Shown here in pieces: positions 35,481 through 42,502 of a stretch of DNA of 64,000 bases. Source of the stretch: Humisphaera borealis (lineage in GTDB: Bacteria; Planctomycetota; Phycisphaerae; Tepidisphaerales; Tepidisphaeraceae); NCBI RefSeq assembly GCF_015169395.1, contig NZ_CP063458.1:2480001-2544000 (forward strand), written 5' to 3'. Below the pieces are notes generated by a model that ran no database searches, was not told where the DNA came from, and saw nothing but the letters and a program-made list of their open reading frames with translations. Position 1 is the stretch's first letter; each line of letters begins with the position of its first letter. A program made the translations under genes and the position numbers.

Positions 35481-36290
35481 TTAACCACGACGCAGATTCC
35501 CGATCGTCTGCAGGGCCTGGTCGGCGGTCTGGATGCTCTGGCTGTTGAGCTCGAAAGCCCGCTGCGTCTTGATGAGCGTCACGAGTTCTTTCACCGGGTC
35601 GACGTTGCTCGCTTCCAGGAAGCCTTGCAGTAGCTGTCCGGTGCCGCCTTCGCCGGGGACGTTGTCCACCGGCTGGCCCGACGCGCCTGTTTCCGTGTAG
35701 ATGCTGCCGCCTTGCAACTGCAAACCCTGCGGATTGATGAAGCTCGTCACACTCAGCTGGCCGACGTTCTGCTTGGTCGTCTGCCCGCCGATGATGACCT
35801 CGATGTTGCCGTCCTGGCTGATCGAGATTTCGCTGGTGTTGGGCGGAATGGTGATCGGCGGAATCAGCTTGTAGCCGTCACCGATGCCGAGCACGAGTTC
35901 GCCGACGTTGTTGACGAAGAAGTTCCCGTTGCGGGTGTAGCCGGTGCCCCCGCCGATGGAGTCCATGATCTTGACCTTGAAGAACCCCGCGCCCTGGATG
36001 CCGACATCCAGCGGCCGGCCGGTGTTTTCCATCGAACCCTGTTCGAGGTCGAGCTGGCTGTTGGAGATCTTGGTACCCAGACCAACGAAGATACCGGCCG
36101 GCGACACGTCGCCGGCACCGTTGGTCGTACCCGGCTGCCGAAGTGCCAGGTACATGAGATCTTCGAAGTTGAGCCGCGCCCGTTTGAAGGCCGTCGTTTC
36201 GGCGTTCGCGAGATTATTGGCGACGACGTCGATCCGTGTCGAAAGGGCACGCAAGCCCGTCGCGGCGGAGTGGAGTGCGGTGATCGCCAT
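35481..36290 (-). CDS. flgG: Flagellar distal rod protein FlgG
   Basis: 269 residues. N-terminus ALHSAATGLRALSTRIDVVA followed by NNLANAETTAFKRARLNFED is the rod signature. The FlgG-specific loop is represented by RPLDVGIQGAGFFKV, and the C-terminus (VTLIKTQRAFELNSQSIQTA, then LQTIGNLRRG) closes the helical core. It builds the distal rod through the P and L rings. Second gene after flgF, separated by a 219-base palindromic spacer. No SD upstream. Confidence 0.96.
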   Translation of the reverse strand: MAITALHSAATGLRALSTRIDVVANNLANAETTAFKRARLNFEDLMYLALRQPGTTNGAGDVSPAGIFVGLGTKISNSQLDLEQGSMENTGRPLDVGIQGAGFFKVKIMDSIGGGTGYTRNGNFFVNNVGELVLGIGDGYKLIPPITIPPNTSEISISQDGNIEVIIGGQTTKQNVGQLSVTSFINPQGLQLQGGSIYTETGASGQPVDNVPGEGGTGQLLQGFLEASNVDPVKELVTLIKTQRAFELNSQSIQTADQALQTIGNLRRG

Positions 36291-36344
36291 AGGAGTTTTA
36301 TCGGACGTAGAGGAGTGGGAGCTTGAAAGGAAACGTCCGCGGGG

Positions 36345-36499
36345 CGAATGACAAATGGCGAGATGCGAACGACGAGTGAAGTCTCAAATCCGCAGTTCAA
36401 TTCTCAGTTCGGTGAGTTCAGCTCCAGAGTGCCAATTCGAACCTTGGTGATTGGCATTTGCTCACTCATTCGCCATTCGCATTGTGCCGTTCGTCATTC
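36345..36499. repeat. Palindrome with CGAATGACAAATGGCGA words between flgF and flgG
   Basis: The left arm (36345-36376) and right arm (36461-36499) are imperfect complements built on CGAATGAC and GCCATTCGCATT. Inner pairs AATTC/GAATT and TGCCAATTC/GATTGGCA are also present. No gene fits here. Confidence 0.65.
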
Positions 36500-36509
36500 A
36501 GCGAAACGC

Positions 36510-37292
36510 TCAAATCTTCCCCACTTCAATCAGTTTACCCAGCGTCTGATCCTGGTACCGGATCATCTGGGCATTGGCTTCGAGCAACCGCTGCGTCTTC
36601 ATCAGGTCGGTCAGTTCCGTGGTCGGGTCGACGTTGGACCGCTCGAGAAACTCGGCCTGCATGCTCGAATCGACGCGGCGGATGCCGCTCGGTTCGGAGT
36701 ATCCCAGCAGCGTGCCGCCCATCTTCTGCAGCTTGCTCGTGTCGTCGACATTGAACACGCCGATCTGACCAATCAGTTCCTTGCCCTGGGACACCGCACC
36801 GTCGCTGCCGATGTGAAGGGGACCGCCGTCGGCCGTTACGCGGATCGGCTGTCGATTGGTGTCCATCACCCGCTGGCCACGGTCGTTACCGAGTACCATG
36901 TACCCTTCGCCATCAATCATGAACTGCCCGTTGCGGGTTAGCGCCATGGCGTTGGCTTCGGTGCCGGACTTGGCCCGAACCGCAAAGAACCCGTCGCCCT
37001 GGATGGAAACGTCGAGCGGGGCGGACGTGTGTTCGAGGGTTCCCGGCGAGGTATCGACGCGCTGCTTGGAAACCAGCAATCCCCCGCCAATGCCCTCGAG
37101 GATCGAATCGCTCCAACCGGAGCGCCCTTTCCCGGCCCGTGCGGCCTCTGCTTCGGTCATCCGCTGCTGAAACAGCGGAAGATCACGCTTGAAGCCGGCG
37201 GTTTCCGCGTTGGCGAGGTTGTTCGCGATCACGTCCTGCTTGTAAGAGCTGGACATGACGCCCGAGGCGGAAAGATAGAGGCCGTAAATCAT
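36510..37292 (-). CDS. flgF: Flagellar proximal rod protein FlgF
   Basis: 260 residues. It opens IYGLYLSASGVMSSSYKQDV and IANNLANAETAGFKRDLPLF, the rod-protein signature; the conserved middle is APLDVSIQGDGFFAVRAKSG and the end is LMKTQRLLEANAQMIRYQDQ. FlgF forms the proximal rod. Assigned as FlgF rather than FlgG because of its first position and the full-length FlgG downstream. It is the first gene of the second flagellar run, with a GGA-loop hairpin before its ATG. Confidence 0.93.
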   Translation of the reverse strand: MIYGLYLSASGVMSSSYKQDVIANNLANAETAGFKRDLPLFQQRMTEAEAARAGKGRSGWSDSILEGIGGGLLVSKQRVDTSPGTLEHTSAPLDVSIQGDGFFAVRAKSGTEANAMALTRNGQFMIDGEGYMVLGNDRGQRVMDTNRQPIRVTADGGPLHIGSDGAVSQGKELIGQIGVFNVDDTSKLQKMGGTLLGYSEPSGIRRVDSSMQAEFLERSNVDPTTELTDLMKTQRLLEANAQMIRYQDQTLGKLIEVGKI

Positions 37293-37294
37293 GA

Positions 37295-37307
37295 TCGGCT
37301 CCGCCGA
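37295..37307 (-). promoter_or_regulatory. GGA-triloop hairpin over the flgF ribosome site
   Basis: TCGGC-GGA-GCCGA, a perfect 5-bp stem, ends two bases before the flgF ATG; SD = CGGAG within it. Candidate CsrA operator. Confidence 0.5.
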
Positions 37308-37858
37308 GTCGAGGAGCCGAAGATGGAAAATGGAGGATCGAGGGTGGATACCTTCAATCGTCTATTTTCCATCATCGACGCTCATCAGAGATCCCGGTGC
37401 AGGCGGCCTCGCCATCTGTGACGAGGCCGCCCGCCGGGTTACGTTGGAGAGGTTGCGACGGCCGCCACCAGGACTCCGCCCGGAGGTCGGCGACATCGCC
37501 CACCCGCGCCGCCGTCATCGACCTTCGCGTCCCATCGGGCTCCGCCCGTCGGTTATTGAAGGTCGATTTCGGTGAGCGGGTCGACGCGCCGTTGTCGGCG
37601 GGCGGCGGTCGGCATCCGTGCCGGGTACGCCGCGTCGGACCAGCTCCGCTGGTCTCGACCCGCTTCGATTCAGGCCCCCGAAGGTCGCGGTGCTCATCCG
37701 GCATCCGTTCCGACGAGCCACTCGCGAGGGGCCTTGCAATGCTCGGACTGCCGCTGCCGGGCCTTGCGGGACCGACTTACGATCCACACGCCCGATTGCA
37801 ACGGCCTTCCGTGCGCCCTCGGCGGGACTCCGCCACACCTCGGGCACGACATGCTCAA

Positions 37859-37875
37859 TACAAGTGCCGTGCCAG
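37859..37875 (-). promoter_or_regulatory. Sigma-54-like promoter sequence
   Basis: On the minus strand CTGGCACGGCACTTGTA: the GG and GT pairs are ten bases apart as in -24/-12 promoters, with one mismatch (TTGT for TTGC). It points toward flgF but would give a leader of over 500 bases. A chance match cannot be excluded. Confidence 0.25.
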
Positions 37876-38164
37876 AAGCTTCGCGCAAAATGGAATTTTT
37901 CAGCCGACGCGCCGAAATGCCGTCTGCGGAGCACAAAACTGCCGGTGTGAGGCGGGCTGCAATGACGCGGTGGATTGTGCGCCGTCGGTCGGCAACGGCT
38001 GCGCCTTTGCGTTCGGCGCAATCGCTGCGCCCCCGAAGCGCAGGAAGTGCGAGTCAGCAGAAGGAAGTGTCACGAACGAAATCGTGTCGGACGCGAAGGT
38101 GCCATCACGCGGCGACCACCCCTCGCTTCTACCCCGGGATCAAACGATGTCGAATCAAAGCAAT

Positions 38165-38551
38165 TCACTTCGCCGGCGTCTCGGCGACGGCTTCCTGGAG
38201 CAATTGAACCACCCGCGGCGAGCCGATCTCCCGCTTGCCAAACCCCGGCACCGCACCGGCGGCCAGCGCCTGAGCCTGGGTCTCTGGGTAGTTGCTGACC
38301 ATCATCATCCGCGTCGAAGGATAGAAGCGGGCAAGCTTGCCGATGACCTTGACCCCCTCGGTCTCTGCGAAACCGTAGTCGAGAACCCGGTTGAACAACG
38401 CCAGGTCAACGCCGGCCTCGAGCGCGGCCTTCATCGACTCGTCGTCATCAACGGAGACGATCTTCGCGCCGGGAATGGCCTTGGAAACCGCCAGCCGAAG
38501 GTAGCTGCTGTCAGGACCACAATGACCAATAAATGCTACGGTTTTTGACAT
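38165..38551 (-). CDS. Receiver-like domain protein lacking the phosphorylation Asp
   Basis: 128 residues, one domain. Sequence follows a CheY-like fold: first strand TVAFIGHCG, second VSVDDD, third DLALFNRVLDYGF, fourth TRMMMVSNYP, fifth AVPGFGKREIG with the conserved Lys. At the phospho-acceptor site after strand three, where DxxMP is expected, it reads FNRVLD, so Asp is replaced by Asn. It probably signals without phosphorylation, or binds a partner. Divergent N-terminus, no output domain. It lies between flagellar genes and the GroES-like and STAS genes, all on the minus strand. Confidence 0.65.
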   Translation of the reverse strand: MSKTVAFIGHCGPDSSYLRLAVSKAIPGAKIVSVDDDESMKAALEAGVDLALFNRVLDYGFAETEGVKVIGKLARFYPSTRMMMVSNYPETQAQALAAGAVPGFGKREIGSPRVVQLLQEAVAETPAK

Positions 38552-38645
38552 ATCGAGGGTGTTGAAACAGGGAATTTAAGGGGCCGCTGAACTCAGAACA
38601 ACGCAGGGCCCCGGGGAACGTCGACGTCTTCTTCGGCTTCTATTG

Positions 38646-39008
38646 TTAATCCGTATCGCCGTCCGACGCTTTGACCGTCTTGGCGGGATCGGATCGCCGG
38701 AAGATGGCAAGGACCCGGTCGATCGATACGACGTAAAGGCGGTTGTCGTGCTCGAGTTCCACGGGGATGGCCTCTCTCGGATCAAACAGCACCTTGTCGT
38801 ATTGCCTGATCGTCTGATCCTCGTCATTCTCGATTGCCTTGCTCACGGCAATCACCCGACCGGTGATGACGGGAATCTCGTGACTGTCCGGCAACACGAT
38901 TCCGCTCTTGGTTTGCCGCTTGTTGTCGTCCTTTCGAACGACCACGCGTTTACCAATCGGCTCGATCAGGTCGTAGTCACTGCGACTCTTGGCAGGTTGA
39001 GGAGGCAT
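38646..39008 (-). CDS. GroES-like co-chaperonin family protein
   Basis: 120 residues. Cpn10 pattern: GKRVVVRKDD, then TKSGIVLPDSHEIPVITGRV (the mobile-loop region), VIAVSKA, YDKVLFDPREAIPVELE and LYVVSIDRVLAIF. It has an N-terminal extension of about 18 residues and a C-terminal acidic tail absent in canonical GroES. No groEL gene adjoins it, so it may be a divergent second GroES. Cytoplasmic. Planctomycetes are known to carry several such paralogues. Confidence 0.75.
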   Translation of the reverse strand: MPPQPAKSRSDYDLIEPIGKRVVVRKDDNKRQTKSGIVLPDSHEIPVITGRVIAVSKAIENDEDQTIRQYDKVLFDPREAIPVELEHDNRLYVVSIDRVLAIFRRSDPAKTVKASDGDTD

Positions 39009-39100
39009 TGCGGGGGATTATAGCCAGGGAAGGGATCAGAGCGTCGAGGATTGACGATTGAGGGTCACAGGGGGGCGACGGCGCCCCTATTGCGACTTCA

Positions 39101-39451
39101 TCACGCGTCGAGGCTCTTGGGCTTCAGGATCTGCAACGCCGCCTCATCGTCCACGGCGAAAGTGAAGACGCGGTCGAGCTTGCAGCGTCGCAGGACGTCC
39201 TTAAGCAGCGGCGGGACGGAGCAAAGAACCAGGCGGCCGCCGGTCTGTCCGAGCCTCTGGTGTGCCGAAAGCAGCAGGGAGATTCCGGGGGTGGTTACGG
39301 TTTGGACGTCGGCGAGATTCACGACGACCGCGCCGGACCGCGTGGCCGATTCAAAAGGGCGGGTGAGCGGCACGACCCCTTCAAACGTCAGTCCGCCGCC
39401 CAGCTTCAGGAGCGTGACGCCTTCGATCTGTACTTCGCTGATGGTGGCCAT
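39101..39451 (-). CDS. STAS domain protein (anti-sigma factor antagonist type)
   Basis: 116 residues, one STAS domain. ATISEVQIEGVTLLKLGGGL opens the sheet; AVVVNLADVQTVTTPGISLL is the core, with threonine pair TT at the place where SpoIIAA-type proteins have the phosphorylated Ser of DSSG. The end (RVFTFAVDDEAALQIL) matches the family. It likely takes part in partner-switching control of a sigma factor or another enzyme. No kinase gene is next to it. Confidence 0.8.
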   Translation of the reverse strand: MATISEVQIEGVTLLKLGGGLTFEGVVPLTRPFESATRSGAVVVNLADVQTVTTPGISLLLSAHQRLGQTGGRLVLCSVPPLLKDVLRRCKLDRVFTFAVDDEAALQILKPKSLDA

Positions 39452-39485
39452 GGTGGCACCTTTGCGGATCGGACGGTACGAGGGG

Positions 39486-40367
39486 TTATTGCCCCGGCGG
39501 GGCCGTTTGCGCCGGTGTGGCCGGCGCTGGCTCAGCTGGGGCCGGTGCAGTTGGTGCTGGTTCAGCTGGGGCCGGCGCGGGCGAAGCCGGCGGTTCTGTC
39601 GGCGCCGGCACCGGTGAAGGTGCCGGAGCGGGAGCGGGCGTCGGCTGGCCGGGTGCCGATGGCGCAGGTGCCGGTGCCGCGGGATCCGCCGGGGGCGGAG
39701 CCGAGGGCTGTGTTGCCGCCGGCTGCGTCGCCGGTGACGGCTCTGCCCCCGCGTCCAATTCCTTGTTCCGGTCGTAGAGCGTCCCGGCCATCTTGGTCAG
39801 CACGGCACTGGTCGCAGTCACCGCATCGGACACCTGAATCGCATGGTCCACGCCCTTGGTCAGGGGCAGACGCCCCACCGAGGCGGCGAGCGCTTCCATT
39901 CGTTTGGTCAGGTCTTCGTCGACGTAAAACTGCGTGTAGCTCAGGTCGCGCAGTGCGTTGTAGGACGCCAGCAAGCCGTTATCCACCAACGCATCATCAC
40001 TGAGCCGTTCGGGACGATTCGCGATCTGATCGCGCACCTGCACGACCACGGCATACTGGTGATTGAAGACGCCGGTCCGCAACGGTCCCGCCAGCCGCGG
40101 GAGAACTTCGGTCAGTTGACCGAACAGCGTCTTGAGCTGCGGCCGCTGGCGCGTCAGCGGCGCATTCTGAAGCTCTCCGGCAGCAAGCTCGAACTCCAGC
40201 GCCAGCTTCCGGGCCTCTCCGGCGCGGCTGCCCATCTCTGCTCCCGTCGGGAGCGGGGGCAGGCCGGCATTGGGGTCGGCCGGCTTTGACGGACCGCAAC
40301 CCGAGATCAGGGCCGCAAGACCAACAGCCAGGGAAAGTCGCACGAACTTTCGATCCAAACGCTTCAT
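39486..40367 (-). CDS. Predicted lipoprotein with a proline-alanine tail
   Basis: 293 residues. Lipobox LISGC near residue 25 after a basic start (MKRLDRKFVR), so lipid anchored. Residues about 40-205 look helical with no family recognised (ARKLALEFELAAGEL, LKTLFGQLTEVLPRL). The last about 85 residues are a low-complexity tail of PAP and EPAP units, probably a flexible linker reaching into the envelope. The start at 40367 is taken because the lipobox follows at normal distance. Function unknown. Confidence 0.75.
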   Translation of the reverse strand: MKRLDRKFVRLSLAVGLAALISGCGPSKPADPNAGLPPLPTGAEMGSRAGEARKLALEFELAAGELQNAPLTRQRPQLKTLFGQLTEVLPRLAGPLRTGVFNHQYAVVVQVRDQIANRPERLSDDALVDNGLLASYNALRDLSYTQFYVDEDLTKRMEALAASVGRLPLTKGVDHAIQVSDAVTATSAVLTKMAGTLYDRNKELDAGAEPSPATQPAATQPSAPPPADPAAPAPAPSAPGQPTPAPAPAPSPVPAPTEPPASPAPAPAEPAPTAPAPAEPAPATPAQTAPPGQ

Positions 40368-40478
40368 TGATGCTCCGCAAACCGGCATTTGCCGCTGTAC
40401 TTCTGCGAACGGGCTCTAACCCACGTCCGGCGATTCCGTACGACCTCTTAGCACAAACAACTTCGGGGACCCAAGGCG

Positions 40479-41672
40479 TTAACCGATCTCCGCGATCGTT
40501 ACCGGCCTTCGCTGTTCGGCGCTGACGATGGCGGCTTCCAGGACCTGCTGCGTCTTGTAAGCGTCCTCAAAGTCAGGCAATGGGACAGTTGGCGTCGTGC
40601 CGCCGAGCGCCATCATCATATCCGCAACCTGGTTGATGAACCCGTGCTCGTACCCCACCACATGCGCGTCCGGCCACCAGGCGTGGGCGAACGGGTGATC
40701 CGGGGCGTGGGTGACCATGATCTTGGTCCAACCCTGCTGCTTGCGCTCGCTGGTGGCGTCGTAGTATTCGAGCCAGTTCATGTCTTCGAAGTTGAACCGG
40801 ATCGCGCCCTTCTCGCCGTTGATCTCCAGGCCGTTCTTGTTCTGGTTGCCGGTGGCAAAGCGGGTGGATTCGACCGTCGCCACCCCGCCGCCGGACAGCC
40901 GGCCGATGAAGAGCGTGGCGTCGTCAACATCAACCTTGCCCATCTTGCCCTTGGCCGCCTGCGCCCCGCCGGCAATGCCGCCGGCCGAGCCCTGGGCGGG
41001 GATTTCGCGCTCTTCGACGAACGTCTTGGTGATGGCACCCGAAATCTCGGTGAACTCTTCGCCGGTGATGAACCTTGCCATGTCGATGACATGGGCACCC
41101 AGATCGCCGTGGGCCCCGGTGCCACTGACCGCCTTGCTGAATCGCCAGATCAGCGGAACCGACGGGCCGGCCCAATCCTGAAGGTAGAACGCACGGACGT
41201 GATAGATCCGCCCGAGCTTGCCGGACTTGGCCAGTTGGTATGCCAGCGCGACGGCCGGCACCCGACGGTAGTTGTACCAGCAGAAGCTCTTACCCTTGGC
41301 CTTACGGGCGGCGTCGCGCATCTGCCGGGCCTCGCCGATCGTGCCGGCCAGCGGCTTTTCACACGCCACGTGCTTGCCGGCCTCCAGCGCGGCGATCGAC
41401 ATTTCCATGTGGGCGTTATTGGGCGTGCCGACATCGACCAGATCGATATCCGGGTTCTGAACTGCCGACTTCCAGTCGCCGCTGGTGTTCTTCCAGCCCC
41501 AGCGGGCGGCGAACTCGGCAAGTTCCGCCATGTTCCGGCCACAAATCGTGTGCATGACCGGATTCACGGGCAGATCGGTGAAGAACTTGGGCGCCTTGAG
41601 GTAGGCGTTTGAATGGGTCCGCCCCATGAACTTGTGACCGATGAGGCAGACGTTCGCTGACTTCTGAGCCAT
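40479..41672 (-). CDS. Gfo/Idh/MocA family oxidoreductase
   Basis: 397 residues. Rossmann fold with GHKFMGRTHSNAYLKAP at residues 10-26, where GxxxMG replaces the usual GxGxxG. Then VDVGTPNNAHMEMSIAALEA and GKHVACEKPLAGTIGEARQM, where the EKP motif of the family carries the catalytic Lys. The end has WWPDAHVVGYEHGFINQVAD. It is an NAD(P)-dependent dehydrogenase of a sugar or inositol derivative; substrate not known. The start at 41672 follows GGAGGAA. Planctomycetes carry many of these genes. Confidence 0.92.
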   Translation of the reverse strand: MAQKSANVCLIGHKFMGRTHSNAYLKAPKFFTDLPVNPVMHTICGRNMAELAEFAARWGWKNTSGDWKSAVQNPDIDLVDVGTPNNAHMEMSIAALEAGKHVACEKPLAGTIGEARQMRDAARKAKGKSFCWYNYRRVPAVALAYQLAKSGKLGRIYHVRAFYLQDWAGPSVPLIWRFSKAVSGTGAHGDLGAHVIDMARFITGEEFTEISGAITKTFVEEREIPAQGSAGGIAGGAQAAKGKMGKVDVDDATLFIGRLSGGGVATVESTRFATGNQNKNGLEINGEKGAIRFNFEDMNWLEYYDATSERKQQGWTKIMVTHAPDHPFAHAWWPDAHVVGYEHGFINQVADMMMALGGTTPTVPLPDFEDAYKTQQVLEAAIVSAEQRRPVTIAEIG

Positions 41673-41911
41673 GAAGGGGTTCCTCCGCTGAATGCTGAGT
41701 CGGCCGGGCGATATCCTCGAAATCCGCACGAAAACGCCTCGGGAACCGGAGTGTAACGGCGCGGACGGGCGATGCAAGGCAGAACCGGGCTGAGCAACGC
41801 AAGAGGCAAACATTGGCCCGCAAGGCGGTTAGGCACCCAACCCGGGAGCGCTGACGGCCTCGCTTCCAGCGGCAATCGACCCGAATGCCCCCAGCGATTA
41901 CCTTGGATGCC

Positions 41912-42388
41912 ATGACCCGACATCGCGCACCCCACTTCATCGCACTGCTGCTGTTGCCGCTGATCGTCGGCTGCTACGAATGCCGGTGGTCGGCGGCCGG
42001 GAAGGAGGCCATCCCCGCCGGCAGCATCGCCGGGCGTTGGGAAGGCACCTGGAAGAGCGACGCCAATGGGCACAACGGCGGCCTGCGGTGCATCATCAGC
42101 GACGTGACGCCCGACAGCTTTAAGGCCGACTTCCGTGCGACCTACGGCTGGTTCTTCTCGTTCGGCTACGCCGCGACCATGACGATCACCGCCGGCGAAT
42201 CGACTCCCGCCTCGGGGCCGGCCTACATCTACTTCAAGGGGGAACAGGACATCGGATGGCTCGCCGGCGGCGTTTACCAGTATGACGGCAAGGTCGGCCC
42301 GACAGCGTTCTTCTGCAACTACACGTCGAAGGATGACAAAGGCGTCTTTCAGCTTTCCCGCCCGGGCGGGGAAGCAGTCGCGAAGTAA
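41912..42388 (+). CDS. Small predicted lipoprotein
   Basis: 158 residues. Signal and lipobox LLLLPLIVGC (Cys near residue 21). Mature part is beta-rich: GRWEGTWKSDANGHNGGLRC, then YGWFFSFGYAATMTITAGES and DGKVGPTAFFCNYTSKDDKG, with a lipocalin-like alternation. It has five Cys; no assigned family. Convergent with the propeller gene at 42.5 kb. Confidence 0.7.
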   Translation: MTRHRAPHFIALLLLPLIVGCYECRWSAAGKEAIPAGSIAGRWEGTWKSDANGHNGGLRCIISDVTPDSFKADFRATYGWFFSFGYAATMTITAGESTPASGPAYIYFKGEQDIGWLAGGVYQYDGKVGPTAFFCNYTSKDDKGVFQLSRPGGEAVAK

Positions 42389-42409
42389 CCGTCCCGCAGG
42401 CCTGACACC

Positions 42410-42435
42410 GTAGGGTCCGCCTTGGCGGACGCGAC
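42410..42435. repeat. Single GTCCGCCTTGGCGGAC repeat copy
   Basis: GTAGG followed by GTCCGCCTTGGCGGAC and GCGAC. It lies 21 bases after the lipoprotein stop codon, in the gap between convergent genes. No inverted partner is visible here. Confidence 0.85.
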
Positions 42436-42502
42436 AAACGCCGTCACGATGCGTGTCTGCGATACCCGGCGCCCCGCCAGGGCGAACCCTGCTTCGGCAC
42501 GC

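Larger units (their letters stand above)
37293..38164. other. 870-base interval upstream of flgF
   Basis: No gene is supported; the open frames are arginine-rich and show no family. The interval holds palindromes: GATGGAAAAT/ATTTTCCATC (37322-37373) and ATCGACCTTC/GAAGGTCGAT (37517-37567, with an inner GGGC-TCC-GCCC). It also holds a sigma-54-like sequence (37859-37875). It should contain the promoter for flgF-G-A-H-I. Confidence 0.5.

Noticed and set aside
37397-38548. 383-residue plus-strand frame covering the gap before flgF
   Set aside because: Arginine- and alanine-rich composition typical of GC-rich shadow frames, and it overlaps the receiver-like gene on the other strand. No recognisable domain.
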